Shown here: in pieces, positions 24,801-37,378 of the stretch
Numbering within the stretch: the stretch's first letter is position 1
How the letters are laid out: every line of letters starts with the position of its first letter
Source of the DNA: Dillenia suffruticosa
Lineage: Eukaryota > Streptophyta > Magnoliopsida > Dilleniales > Dilleniaceae
Reading direction: 5' to 3'
NCBI GenBank assembly: GCA_033439265.1
Contig: JAVTVX010000020.1
Span: forward strand, 18,060,001-18,124,000
Length of the DNA stretch: 64,000 bases
Made by a program: the position numbers and the translations under genes
Notes under the pieces: model-generated
What the model saw: only the letters and a program-made list of their open reading frames with translations
Told to the model about the DNA's origin: nothing
Databases searched by the model: none

Positions 24801-26480
24801 CCAAACTTGATATTTTTAAATTAAATCTATTAATCGCTAATAGTTCATAAAATAAAAAATAACTAATTTTACATTATCATTTAGTAAAATAATTTTTAAA
24901 ATATTTTTCTCTCTTCTAAATATAACATTATATCTTTTTTTTAAGATTTTTTTATTATAATATTTTTTGTTTTTAATTTTTAGTTATAAATATTATATTA
25001 ATGTTTACATAAATAAAAATTATCTAAAAAGTATGTATGTTTTTAATTATTTTAGTTAAATCAGTTTAATTGAAATAAAAATTATTAAAGTTGATAATCA
25101 CTCAAATAATCAAATTAAAAATTTTGTATTATTTAAAATCGAATCGAAACTAAAAATCAAATAAACTTTCTGAAATATAAAAAATGGTTCAGAGATAATA
25201 ATTTTTTTTAACTGAATAGTGTTTACACCTAGCCATATCAAGGGATAGGATGAGTTTGTCATGCGAAACAGATCCTTATTAATAGCCCTAGTCTTACTAA
25301 TAATTCTAGTTTATTTGACAGTTATATAAAGATGATTATTTTTATTATATAATTTTAAATTTACAAAATTTTTTCATGTAATTTAAGGAAGATTACTCAA
25401 TTCTTAAAGATTTTCACTTTTTTTTTTTATTATTAATATTGACCGTCAATTTAGATTTTTTTATGTAACATATTTTCATTTATTTTGTCTTTCAAGATTT
25501 GTGGCTAGATTTTCATAGGCATCAACGTTAACTATATTCAAACAAACGAACTAATGACAAGATTCAAAATAAAGAAAATTGTCCTTTGTGAAATTTTTTT
25601 AGAAACTATTTTTTGTTTACATGAAATTTGAATCCTTAATTACGGGACTAAAGAAAATGATTGTGACCACAAGTCCGTCGCTTAAGAACCTCGCTTAAAC
25701 TCTTTGAGGCGTCCGTCCACCCAATTTCTTCCTCCTTGACCTTGATGTGCGGTTGAAATATCTCTTATCCACAACTCCTCCCTTGCAAACCATCCATCCA
25801 AACTTATTTATGTAATACTTGCTTTACACCATTTGGATCCTTAGAAATAAACTTGTGGTCGAGTCCATCTTTTCCCTTGTACTCGTTTCATCCTAGGGAT
25901 GACCTATTCAAAAACCTCTGACTTCTCCATGTTGAAATGTGTATCACTCACCTGGTCAAAATGTTTGTTGTTTTAAATGGCACTCCCCTCAGAATTGCTC
26001 TGCCCTTAATAAAGTGAGAAAGCATACTATTATTAGCAATGTTATTAGAACCAGAATGGATTAAATCGGCTGGTTCAACTCAAGAACCGATGAACTGGCT
26101 TTATAAATAGTCCGGTCCTGGCTATTGGTTTGTCTATGCAGTTGAAACAAATTGAAGTGTGCAGCCAGTTCAACCATCAGAATTGGGGAACTGTGATAAC
26201 CATACCAGGTTAATTTATTTTGTGGTAATTAATTGAAGAAATCGTTCATTCAATTCCATAAGATTGTAAATTGCCTCTATCATGGTTGACACCACAAAGG
26301 TTAAAATTTCTTTGGTCTTGTTATTCTCAAATATTATAAAAGAAACACACGAGCACTTCAAAAAAAAAAATGCCAAATTGAAGATATTTAGTGGTAAATT
26401 CATTGTTAGGGAATTTTTTTTACTTGATTTTGTGTTATAGGGACCTTAAAAGTAATAAAAGTAGTAAAATATATGAAAAA
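24800..26480. other. AT-rich intergenic stretch
   Basis: No gene was recognised. 25650-26030 is less AT-rich and may be an old repeat (minus-strand phrases such as DGWFARGGVVDKRYF), but it matches nothing I can name. 26030-26210 repeats GGTTCAAC/CAGTTCAACC-type wording of the kind seen in old DNA-transposon copies. Confidence 0.4.
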
Positions 26481-27525
26481 TATAGAAGTGTAAAAACAGA
26501 GATAAAAAAAATCCATAAATAAAAAATTAAGGTGTATAATGAATTATACACAAGATTGAAACTAAAGAATCTATAAAATTACCAAACTAAGAGGGATGAA
26601 GAGAAAAAATATAAATATTATTAAGTGTATTAAGAGTGAAACCAATAGAAAGCGTCGGATGGATTGTTTTAATAATCTCTTTAACGTTGAGAGTACAATA
26701 TATATACATAATATTGCGATATCTGTATAAGAGATTAATAGAAATTTTAAACATAAAATTCATCCCGATGAAGTAAAAGAGGTTTTAAAGAGAATAAAAA
26801 ATAATAAATCCATAGGATCTAATAGCATTCCTATTGAGGTTTGGAAATGTTTTACTGAATTTGGTATAGTAATATTAACAGATTTTTTCAACAAAATTTG
26901 ACAAATCAAGAAAATGTCCGAAACATGAAAGAAGAGTATACTTATATCACTGTATAATAATAAAAGAGATATACAAAATTATTTCTACTATAGAAAAATT
27001 GAACTTGCGAATCATATTAAAAAATTATGAGAGAGAATGATAGAGTATAAATTAAGATTAGAGATAAATGTATCTCAAAATCAATTTGAATTTATGTCAA
27101 AATGATCTACCACTGAAATAATTTACTTGTTAAAATATTTGATAGAAACATTTAAAATACAAAAGAGAGATTTATATATGGTATTTATTGATTTAGAAAA
27201 ATATATATAATAGAGTTCCGAAAAGCGTATTATGGTAGACGCTGATGAAAAAATGGATCTCCTTAAAATAATGATAGATGAAACACAAAAAATATTCATA
27301 ATGAAATACCATGATATATGTTTTTTGTAAATGATATTGTGTTGGTTGATAAAACTATATAGGGTATTAGTATTAAATTAAAATTATAGAGGGTCACACT
27401 GAAATTCAGAATATTTAAATTAAGTAGATTAAAAACAAATTATATAAGATATATGTTTAGTGGCAATCATTAAGATGATAAAAAAATAATTAGATTCGAA
27501 GGAAAAGAAATATAAAAAGTGAACG
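26480..27525 (+). mobile_element. RTE-type LINE, 5' part, split by the Copia element
   Basis: Plus-strand translation, although full of stops, follows the plant RTE reverse transcriptase in order: KRIKNNKSIGSNSIPIEVWK, then NQFEFMSK and STTEIIYLLKYLIETFK, then DLYMVFIDLEK (motif A, where FIDLEKAYD is expected). The remainder continues after the Copia insertion at 34527. It is long dead and strongly AT-shifted. Confidence 0.8.
27521..27525 (+). repeat. Target-site duplication, left copy (GAACG)
   Basis: GAACG directly precedes the 5' LTR and recurs at 34522-34526 directly after the 3' LTR. Confidence 0.9.
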
Positions 27526-28014
27526 TGTAGGTTATTTATACCCATTGTGGGGCATTTTGGTAAGAATGGGATAATGGGGTAATTCCCATTATTACTTACC
27601 AACATTAACCATGCATTTTGGTAACCCCCACCAATTAAGAAATTGGTCTTACCTTCCTTCTGTGAGAGGGAACAATGCAGGAAAGTTTCATTCTCCTTCC
27701 TTGTGGCGTGAACAGTAACAATGGTTGAGATGGCTAGGGTTTTGCACATATTCTCTAGAGAGAGAATAGAGAGAGGGATGGAGATTTTCGCGTAGGAAAA
27801 TCTTCCATCGTCAGACGATTCATCGGACACGAGGTTTGAGGCGTCATGGATTTGAGGTGGTGGTTCGATTGCGTGATCACCATCCGACCGTGCAATCCGT
27901 TCGAGGGACATCGCGACACGGTAGATTTTGGAGACCGCCCAATAAAGGTATTTATCCCGAAAAATTCCGATCCAATTTATTTTCACGCTTCCGCATGTGC
28001 GATTAAATCCAACA
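27526..28014 (+). repeat. 5' LTR of the Copia element
   Basis: Begins TGTAGG and ends CCAACA. Ten substitutions, nine of them transitions, separate it from the 3' LTR. Confidence 0.95.
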
Positions 28015-28015
28015 T

Positions 28016-28027
28016 TGGTATCAGAGC
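28016..28027 (+). promoter_or_regulatory. Primer-binding site (initiator tRNA-Met type)
   Basis: TGGTATCAGAGC starts two bases after the 5' LTR. This is the usual plant Copia primer site complementary to the tRNA-Met 3' end. Confidence 0.92.
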
Positions 28028-28539
28028 AAGTTGGATTTAATTTAAAATAATTTTCGGAATTATTTTGGGTTTTTTTTAAAATTTTGGGGTCCAGATCACG
28101 GATGAGTTTCGTGAATCCGAGAACACCATAGGAATACCCATGGCCCAAGGATTACAAATATATTTTTTGTTTAATTTTCGGAGCATGTTTGGGCCATGAA
28201 AAGTCCGGTCGAAGTTTGCGACCGTACGGACATAAAAAACCTAGATCTGTGACTTTAGAGGGCGAATCGATGCATGAAAAAATTATAAATGAGTTCCTTG
28301 CATCTAGATCTATTGTTTTATGTCTTTTATTATGAGTTTTGGGTGCCGAAAACCGGGATTTCTGAATGGCCGCGGAGGGTCGCGACTGGGGTGGTTGAGT
28401 CCCACCATTTTTGGGCTTGAATTCTCCTAAAATCGAGTGTAGGATGTTTGGAGAATGCCCACAAATTTTTTTCCAGTCGAAAAATGCAAGAAAAAACGGC
28501 CGGATTCGTGTTTTCCAGAAAACGGGTCGAAAAACCCGT

Positions 28540-29020
28540 TGCAGGACCCGTCGGGCGAAGAAGAACCGGCTCATACCCGCGGGCGCGTGACATGCACGCG
28601 CAAGGAGGCGCGTCTGGCAGGCGCGTGAAGCAAGGGGCAGGTAGTGGTCGGGTCGGACCATGACCCGGACCGACCCGCGAACCGACCCGACCGGGTCGGA
28701 CCGACCGTTGACCGGGCCAGTCGGGTCAAACTGACCCGTTGACCGACCCGGTCTGACCGGCTCAAGCCGGCTTGGCGCGTGAAGACGCGTGAAGACGCGT
28801 GAGCCGCGCGCCGCGACTGGGCACGCGTGAGCCGAGCCGCACCAGGCGCGTGGCAGCGCGTCTAAGCCGCGCCGCGCGTCTGGCGCGTGAGCCAGACTGC
28901 TACCAGCGCGTGGAGGCGCGTGGCAGCGCGTGAAGGCTCACCGCCGGCGCGTGGCGGCGCGTGGATCGCACCGCCGGCGAGCGGCGGCGCGTGAGAACCC
29001 CCGGGCGACGCGTGAGGTCA
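28540..29020 (+). repeat. GC-rich, CpG-dense leader repeat inside the Copia element
   Basis: Between the primer site and gag. One part is built of interleaved GACCCG/CGGGTC words (28640-28770), the other of many GCGCGTG/ACGCGTG heptamers (28770-29010), in an otherwise AT-rich region. Frames through it encode only low-complexity Arg/Pro/Ala peptides and are not genes. Confidence 0.85.
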
Positions 29021-32000
29021 CTTAAAATTGAATTTTTTTCAATTTTTGGGGGTCTTATATCCATAAATGTGACTTTTTGTGGGTTTTTGTGTGCCGAATC
29101 ACAATTCAAATGGTAAGATGCGATTCCAAGTTGTGGTGTATGGTGTCCGTTGACTCATACGCTCGCTTTGGGGTCGTACTCAAGTCATTTTGGTCTTGAT
29201 GATTCGTAGGGCATACAAAAATGTGATAATAAACATCTCCAAGTCACAAATATTTCTCTTAATGCGTTGAGAATTGTCGTATTAAATTTTTGCATGGAGA
29301 GTAAACTAATTGATATGATCTGCGTGATTTTATCAGTAGATTCAGTTTATTCTCGAGAGGCAAAATCTAACGGGAATCTGAGACATGAGATGATGGGCCC
29401 CAAGGTGGGCATCGCGCCTCAGAATATACGAGATAAAGAGATTTATCGTGTATGGTATAAAAGATTTGCCAAGTTAGGGCAATGCTTATCAGTGGCATAT
29501 ACGATGACTTAATCTCGTTTTTCGAGTCATATTCTATGGACATGTCGGTTTGACTCGTCCCATAAGAGCATAGTGTTGCTCTTTTCGGCTCCTATGTGAG
29601 GATGCAGAAGAAAAGGGTTAATCATACAATGAAGCAAATGTCGAGTATGATCACCGAGTTAACATATACGGACGAGTAAATTTCGGATGGAATTTAGGTA
29701 CTGGATATGATCCAGTTTTTACCTGATTCATGGGAAACAGTGAAATCCTATCTCACATTTGACGAAAGTATTCGTACTTTTGTTGACGTGAATACGTCTT
29801 GTGAGCTCGATGAGGAGCACCTAGAGGCGAGTAGGCCACACTCGAGTCATGCTTATTCAGAGGAGTCGAGTAAGGACTTCCCCGACACTAAGCCAATAGC
29901 ATAAGCATGCGAACAAGTCTCGAGATCTAGGTAATAAAAATCATCCGAGAAAACTGACAACGAGGTACAAGAACGCAAGAAGAATAAATTTGATTAGACC
30001 AAAGAAATTGCTACGTTTGAGGTAGATTTGGTCATTTCGCTCGTAAGTGTGACGAGTAAAAATAAATATCCTTCTTCTTTACGTGGTTTGAGATTTGTCT
30101 CATTCACTATAATACTCGCTGATTTCTCTCTTTTGAAATCAGGAGCAACCGACCACGTAACTCGAGATAGGAGTGTGTAAATATAGTTCCGTCAAGTAAA
30201 TCCTTAAGTTTGGAGGATTTACGTTAAGGACAGAGCATTTGTCGTTGTCAGAGGGAATGACACTTGGTATGACGTTCTCAATATTGTAGGCATTTGACGG
30301 ATCTACAATTTAGTACCTTGTCTAAAATTGACTACGATATGCGTGAAATTATTCCTTTGTTTTTAATACGATAATTTCTGAATTATTCTGGTTTTAATCC
30401 ATGATGGAATGTATGCACTGGGTACTACTCATTCTAATGGTTTCTTGTCGTTCTACTATTGTCTTTACATCTGATTGCGTAGATGATGTAAATGAATGAC
30501 ATAGTAGACTTAGACACATGGGGTAAGAGATAATGAATTGGTTAGTAACGAGAGGTTTATTGGACCCGCTAACCAGATTCGAGTTACCCGTATGTGAGTT
30601 TTGCCTAGCCAGCAAAATGACAAGAAAACCATTTGGCGATGCAATGAGAGCTGGGACTCCATTGCAGTTAACTATTATGCCTTTCTTTATTTTTGTGGTC
30701 TTATGAGCATGAGAGCCAGAAATGGAGTTGTGTAGATAATTATAGACGCTTACATGCGTTTCGGTTCATCTATCTGATCTTGCATAAGTCTGAGGCATTA
30801 GCGAGATTGAGAATCAGTTAGATTTGAGAGTAGAGACTCTCAGAACCGAGCGAGAACGTAAGTATTCGTCTAAACTACACATGGGGCTCTGTTTCGAGAA
30901 GAGTTTTACGAGACTACTGACTATTAGTCAGTTCCCCATTGAGTTTTGGACAGGGAGGCAGCCTGACCTTAGCCACTTGAGGTTATGGTGTTGTGCCACG
31001 ATTTCTCGCATTCACACGGCGAGTTAGACCCGCGAGAAAATATATGTTCCTAGGCGAACACGAACGGTACTATAATCGAGATTGAGTCTCGTAATACCAT
31101 ATATCTTGAGAATGATTTCCCTAAGAGATGTGAAATCAATTTGGACCCTACCCTTTATGCGATGGATGAGCCTAGTGGCTCGGGGAGCCCAGCGGCGGGA
31201 TACAAGAATCTACTACTGATCTTGATCTCAGTGGGAGCGATCCATCAAGAGGTAAAGATTTTTTCTCTCCTCCTACGAGTGTCGAGAATGCGTATTTAAA
31301 CGTTGTTTCTCGATTGAGGGTGAGACCCTCGTTGCGACTCTAAAGGATGATGAGAAATCTAAAACGGTCCGAGAGGCTCTCGAGAGTTTTGCAAAAGATG
31401 CAAAATACCGTTTATTGAAGGCCATAAATGAAGAGAAGGAATTGATGAGAATCAATGGGGTCTGGGACCTAGTTGATTAGCTTGAGGGCGGAAGGACTAT
31501 TGGGAACAAGTAGGTTCTCAAAGTCAAGATAAAGGTCAACGGATTGATGAAGAGATAAAGAACCCGTCTAGTAACCAAGGGTTACACTTAGACTGAGGGG
31601 TGGATTATCGATGGGTCATAGTCCAATTTATCTCAATCCGTTTATCTTTCAGCGATTGTCACAAACATGGATCTAGAGTCATATCACAAGGACGTAAAAA
31701 CCGCTTTAGTAGAGCGAGTCTAGATGAGCCGATCTACATGAAGCATCCCTCAGGGTTCGTTCTAGTAGATCAGATGGAAAAGGTCTGTTGATTTTAGAAA
31801 TCATAATACGACCTTAAGCTATCATCTAGACAGCGGCACTTGAGATTTCACGAGAATGTGATATCTTATGTTTTTGTAATGATCGAGTAGGATCATTGTA
31901 TCTAACTGATATGTCCCGATGACTCATTTATGATCATGTTCTTATATGCAGGTGACATTCTGTTGCCCGGGAACAACAGAGAGTATCCAATAACCAATGT

Positions 32001-34021
32001 AACGTGGTTATGAGGTTTTAGTTCATTCTCAGATTTTGGATCCATAAGGATCGCTTGAGAATGGTGTTAACTCTTTAACAAGAGTTTTACATCAGGTAGA
32101 TTCTTGAGCATTTCGAGAATAACGAACACAACCAAAAAGATACTCTTATCGCTAAAGGACAAAGACCTGAATCTTGACACATGTCCTAGCATTTATAAAG
32201 AAATAAGGGAGATGAGCAGCATCCCTTATTCCAGTGCAAAATACATTTCCAGTGTGTGTGATGAGGTATACACGTGCGATATACAGTTTGATGTATGCGA
32301 TGAGGCATACATGACCAGACGTTTATTTTATGGTTGATCTGGTGAGTAGGTATTAATAGAATCCTGGAAGGGATCACTGTAGAGCAGTGAAAAAGGATTT
32401 TGAAATATCTCATTTGAACTGCGGACCTTTCCATGTGTTACGGATGAGGTAATTTGCATCTGGGATTCAGATACTGACTGGGAGTAGTGATCTGAATAAA
32501 CGCAAAAGGTTTTATCTTCTTAGAGCAGTAAGAAGAGAACTTGTATATCTCTATTTACGATAGAGACTGACCTTGTAGTATGCTCAATTGCAGTTCATGA
32601 GAATGGTTGGCTTCAGAAATTTTCTGGAAGACTTAGAGGTTGTGACAGATAGTGGGAGGTCAGTGATGATTATTGTGATAATCAGACCGACACTGTCAAC
32701 AAATGAGACCCTAAGTACAATAGTAAAGTCAAACACATTGATACCGAAGACCACTTTATGAGAGATATTACCGAGAAGGGTATTGTGACATCTAAGTACA
32801 CCTTGACACACAGCATGAGAGCTGATCTCTTCAGAAAACCTGTTGTGAAAGATTCCTTTGTGAGATATGGAATCATTGGGTTTAGTGTACTTTAACATTT
32901 CTCCTTATATACTGTTATAGATGCTTATTTTAATATATGACATGCATGCATTATTGGGTCACATATTTATTTCATGCATCATTTATTGTCATATATTGTG
33001 ATCTTGTGATAAAAGATGTGTCAGGCAGGCGTGGTCGACTCTCTCACACGAATGACCACCTTCGACTCTGAGTGAGCGGAGACGAGACGGATTCTAGTCG
33101 TAAGAGGCTTTGAGAGTAGCCCTACTAGAACATAAGTCGCCCTGATATGTGTTCAGGATGAGGTCATATGCGATATGACCGACATGAAAATACCCACATC
33201 CATGTTGCCTGTAAGTAGCCGGTTTGAGATTTCAGATATCACCTGCGATTTGTGATATTGTCTCTGAGATGCTCTCTCTGAGATCTCTGGGTAAAGTCTT
33301 ATGTGTAGACTGAGTCCCGTATCTGTACAGTGTTAGAGAAATCTGACATATGCCCTTTGAGAGATGGGGGAATAACACTGTGGCACGTGTTTCATACCAC
33401 GTGTGATGAGATGACCATGGGACAGTGGGAGCTATTATTTGAGACGATAGTTTGATCTTGATCCCCGTTCCTACTGTGTGAGACCTGAGATCCATAGGGT
33501 GGGATCTCTTATGCCCTTATTACTTTCGGCTGTCTCTAGAAGTTTTGGTTCAGTGTTGCTACTTTAGTCTGTTTACCTATGACCCGGAAAATAAATTGAG
33601 GTCTAAGGGGTAGGTCTAGGAAACCAACTGAATTGAGACCAATAGATTCGAGTTTGGGAAAAGGAAGGCCAATAGACATTACATCATTGTCGTGTATTCA
33701 TAGGTCGACCTATTATGTTAATCCATGTTGGGATTCAAACATAATAATGAATACATAGTCGAGCAAATTGATTGGGGATCATTTTCGATGAGGAAAGTGG
33801 CTCGATGGATGTAAATGCATTGAGTCTGGGGTATAGCGAGTTATTTTTATACTAACAGTGACTACTCGATCATCCTAACAGGTGTATCGAGAAGTCTTTG
33901 CTTGCAGGTGTACTCGCCGGTCGCACGACGCCCAATCCGGTATGAAAGTCCAGTAGGGTGATGTGATAGATCGCATGAGTTGCGATATTGTGATTGACGA
34001 AAGTGAAATACCCTAATGTGC

Positions 34022-34031
34022 AAGTGGGAGA
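34022..34031 (+). promoter_or_regulatory. Polypurine tract of the Copia element
   Basis: AAGTGGGAGA lies directly before the 3' LTR start, as is typical in plant Copia elements. Confidence 0.85.
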
Positions 34032-34521
34032 TGTAGGTTATTTATGCCCATTGTGGGGCATTTTGGTAAGAATGGGATAATGGGGTAACTCCCATTATTA
34101 CTTACCAACATTAACCATGCATTTTGGTAACCCCCCACCAATTGAGAAATTGGTCTTACCTTCCTTCTGTGAGAGGGAACAATGCAGGAAAGTTTCATTC
34201 TCCTTCCTTGTGGCGTGAACAGTAACAATGGTTGAGATGGCTAGGGTTTTGCACATATTCTCTAGAGAGAGAATAGAGAGAGGGATGGAGATTTTCGCGT
34301 AGGAAAATCTCCCATCGTCAGACGATTCACCGGACACGAGGCTTGAGGCGTCGTGGATTTGAGGTGGTGGTTCGATTGCGTGATCACCATCCGACCGTGC
34401 AATCCGTTCGAGAGACATCGCGACACGGTGGATTTTGGAGACCGCGCAATAAAGGTATTTATCCCGAAAAATTCCGATCCAATTTATTTTCACGCTTCCG
34501 CATGTGCGATTAAATCCAACA
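34032..34521 (+). repeat. 3' LTR of the Copia element
   Basis: TGTAGG to CCAACA, 490 bp, about 98% identical to the 5' LTR. Confidence 0.95.
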
Positions 34522-34526
34522 GAACG
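34522..34526 (+). repeat. Target-site duplication, right copy (GAACG)
   Basis: Identical to 27521-27525, which confirms both ends of the Copia insertion. Confidence 0.9.
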
Positions 34527-35095
34527 CTTTAAATATCTTAATTCTATCATTTACAGTGATGATAATATAGATGAAGATATGTATCATATGATTCAAGTAG
34601 TTTGGATGTGATGGTAAAGGATATATAGAGTGCTTTGTAATCGTACAATACCATTGCATTTAAATGTAAAATTATATGAAATCATAGTAAGACTTATATT
34701 ATTGTATGGTACTGAGTGTTGGACTATTAAATAATAATAAGAGTTTAAAATGGTTATAACTGAAATGTGAATATTTAAATGAATGTGTATCAAAATTAAA
34801 AAAAATAGAATTAGAAATGAGAAAATACGTAATAAATTGAGAGTTAATTCAATTGTGAATAAAATATGATAGTGCCGTTTGAGATGATTTGAACATGTAC
34901 AACGAAAATCTAAAAACACATCGATCATGAGAATCGAGAACTTAAATATAAGAAATTTAGTAAAGTATAAAGGTAGATCGTTGAAAATTTAGATATAAAT
35001 TATTCGTAAAGATTTTATATTTAAGTATTTAGTTAAAAAAATGATTTTAAATAGAAATGAGTGGTATATGAAAATTTATATAAATTAAATCAATA
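34527..35095 (+). mobile_element. RTE-type LINE, 3' part
   Basis: Continues the LINE interrupted at 27525. RFKYLNSIIYSDDNIDEDMY, IVRLILLYGTECWTIK and RIRNEKIRNKLRVNSIV, then FEHVQRKSKNT, follow the thumb/C-terminal part of plant RTE polyproteins (for example LYGTECWAVK, RWFGHVQRR). Many stops. The 3' end is not sharply defined but fades near 35095. Confidence 0.8.
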
Positions 35096-35099
35096 CTTT

Positions 35100-36120
35100 T
35101 TTATCTTTTTTTTGTTTTAATTTTCTCGATATATGTCTTTCAAATAGTTAACTCAAAAATTTGAAATTAAATTTTATGTTATTGTTGTATTGTGTGTATT
35201 TACTATATTTAGGAGACATATTATTAAAAAAATTTAGTTATTGCAATTTAAATATTTATGTAAATTTACAAATTTTTAAATTTTCTTTTAAAAATTTACA
35301 AGATAAAATATATAAAAAATTTTCTATTAGAACTATTTGTATTATGGTAGATTCATTGAAGCATTGAACTTGCGGTTCCACTTGGTTTAATCACCATCTT
35401 TAGTGGTTCTCTATTTGGTTTGGCCATGATAATATCGATTGTTGATTCAAATTATAGGTTTTATTTGAAATATCACCTTCACTTAAGAAAATTTTTTGGG
35501 AAGGAAAGTCCGCATTAAGTAGAAATAATAGACATTTGATTGATAGCAAAAGATACGCAGGAACAAAAATTACATATCGAATTTATATACCTTATTATGA
35601 AGTCGTCAATAGGGAGGGATGAAGTTTATTTAATTTTTGATTTTTATGATCGGTAACTAAAGTCATATTAGAATAATTTGGTTCAAATATCTAGAAACTT
35701 TATTTAAGAATAACTCTTTTAATATAATTTTTTTTATTTTTAAATTTAAAATTTAAAATTTAGTTAAAAAACTTAAAATTTATACACATTTGGTAGTCCC
35801 CTCCAAACCCGTTCCCAACGCTTAAACGGGCTATTCATACCCTTCCAGGGCGGGCCGGGGCGGATTTAGTTGGCAATCCTACAGGTCCAGCCCATGCTGA
35901 AACTATTTGAAACCCAATGCGGCAATCGAAATTCAATTAAAAATCCCCCGGCTGGGGATTGCGTGGGAATTTGGAGTGTCGGAGTTAATAAAATGACCGT
36001 TCTCACACTTTTCGAGACCCGATGGCATCACTCCGTAATTATAAGAGAAATCCTAGGGCAATACTATTGCTTTCCCAGCATCTCGTGAGAAAGGCGGAGA
36101 AAACGGTTTCGCCTCACAAC
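35100..36120. other. Intergenic, upstream of the VOC gene
   Basis: AT-rich with an AAATTTAAAATTTAAAATTT-type patch near 35717-35782, then a short GC-rich patch (GGGCGGGCCGGGGCGG) near 35846. No gene was recognised. Confidence 0.6.
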
Positions 36121-36123
36121 TTC

Positions 36124-36130
36124 TATAAAT
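36124..36130 (+). promoter_or_regulatory. TATA box of the VOC gene
   Basis: TATAAAT lies about 130 bp before the ATG and is followed by a pyrimidine-rich leader with a CT tract at about 36181-36202, as is common in plant 5' UTRs. Confidence 0.75.
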
Positions 36131-36256
36131 AACCCTCACCTGCCTCGGTGACCCAACTTCCATCTCTCTCTTAGACTACATCTCTCTCTCTCTCTCTCTC
36201 CCCCTGCCCCCTAGGGTTTCCTTTGTTAGTGTGTTTGGTCCTCTGTGCGTGTGACT

Positions 36257-37378
36257 ATGGCGCAAGTTCAGAACGGAGGATCGGAAAAGGCGGTGACGTT
36301 CTTATCTGTGAAGCCGCAGTTGATCGTGGAGGCACCGAAAGCTGCGGACGCAGTACAGTTCTACAAGGATGCTTTTGGTGCCGAGGAAGTGAATCGCTCG
36401 CTTCATCCGAAGAGGAAGGCTGATCAAGAGCTCCCTCTCGTTCTGTCTGCTGAACTCAAGCTTGGTTCTTCTGTCATTCTCATCTCTGACCAAGTCGATG
36501 ACTCTCTCACTTCGTAAATACTCTCTTATTTCTTCAGATCATGATTTACTTTGTTTTTTGGCTTCTGTTTAGTGGTTTATTTCTTATATACGGTATCTGC
36601 TTTAGTGTAGTCTTTGCTTGAAGGTTGTTTTGAGTGAATGATTGGCCCCTATCTCTTCATTTTACTGTGTTGATCTTTAATCTTCGTTTTTCTCTTCTAG
36701 ATGTTTCATATGGACATTTTGTCTGCTTGTCTCTCAGTTTATTGAGTTTCTCCTGTGTTTCCTTCGTATCCAGAGCCATTTTCCTCTTGCGGAACATTTT
36801 GTTGTATGTTTTATGCTCCATTTTCGGTGGAGTAGATTGTTATTTTGGCTTCCTTTGTATTTCCTAGGTGTGTTTGTTGAGATTCTCCTGTAGTCGTTCA
36901 TTTTGTCTATGCATATCTTTTTCTAAGTGTCTTGATCTCGCTTCACAGTAGTATTTGCAATTTGATACTTTCCGGTTTTCCGGTTTTGCTTCTACACTTT
37001 CGTTTTGTTTTTGTAGCCACCTTTAGTTTTCTTCCAAGTATGGAAATAATGAAGATCTCTCTTTGTCTCTCTCTATTTTGAGTTCGCGTTACTGGTTTGT
37101 TATATGGTGGCTTCTGTTTTGGGTTTGTGAATGGTATTAGTTCGAAGTCTGAAGGGGCGAATGGTGATTTCGTGATGTGCTTGGAGACGGAGGACGTTGA
37201 TGCTGCACTGAAGAAGGCGGTGGCTGCTGGTGCTTCTGCCATCGGCGAGATCATGGAAGGCGAAGGCGCGTGCGGTGCTGGTGTCGTGGCCAAGCTCAAG
37301 GATCCCTACGGCTTCGTCTGGCTCATCTCCTCTGCCTCCACCAAGAGGATGTGCATCGCCGCTGAACCTGAAGCATGA
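36257..37378 (+). CDS. VOC/glyoxalase-fold protein, At5g48480-like
   Basis: Two exons, 36257-36513 and 37141-37378, joined GT-AG (donor GTAAAT, Ser codon split 2+1), total 164 residues. The start MAQVQNGGSEKAVTF lies 130 bp after a TATA box. It shows one VOC-type beta-alpha-beta repeat at about 18-75 (KPQLIVEAPKAADAVQFYKD, FGAEEVNRS, PLVLSAELKLGSSVILISD) and a second after the intron (GDFVMCLETEDVDAALKKAV, KLKDPYGFVWLIS). Length and both blocks agree with the small plant protein annotated as At5g48480. Fold membership is well supported but the substrate is unknown. The usual glyoxalase I metal ligands are not evident, so a lactoylglutathione lyase activity should not be assumed. Confidence 0.9.

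Larger units (their letters stand above)
27526..34521 (+). mobile_element. Ty1/Copia LTR retrotransposon, full-length layout, coding region broken
   Basis: About 7.0 kb, with LTRs of 489 and 490 bp, a tRNA-Met primer site, a polypurine tract and a 5-bp GAACG duplication. Copia order is visible: a gag-like part after about 29260, integrase C-terminal wording near 30800-31020 (SHLRLWCCATI), reverse transcriptase around 31300-31980 and an RNase H region to about 32900, then about 1.1 kb of non-coding sequence before the 3' LTR. The coding part is broken in more than ten places. The LTRs differ at about 10 positions plus one 1-base indel, near 2%. At an assumed 1.3e-8 substitutions per site per year this is under one million years, about twice that at half the rate. 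It is inserted in an RTE LINE in the same orientation. Confidence 0.93.

Noticed and set aside
28330-29109. Arg/Pro/Ala-rich frames on both strands
   Set aside because: They are translations of the GC-rich leader repeat of the Copia element, not genes.
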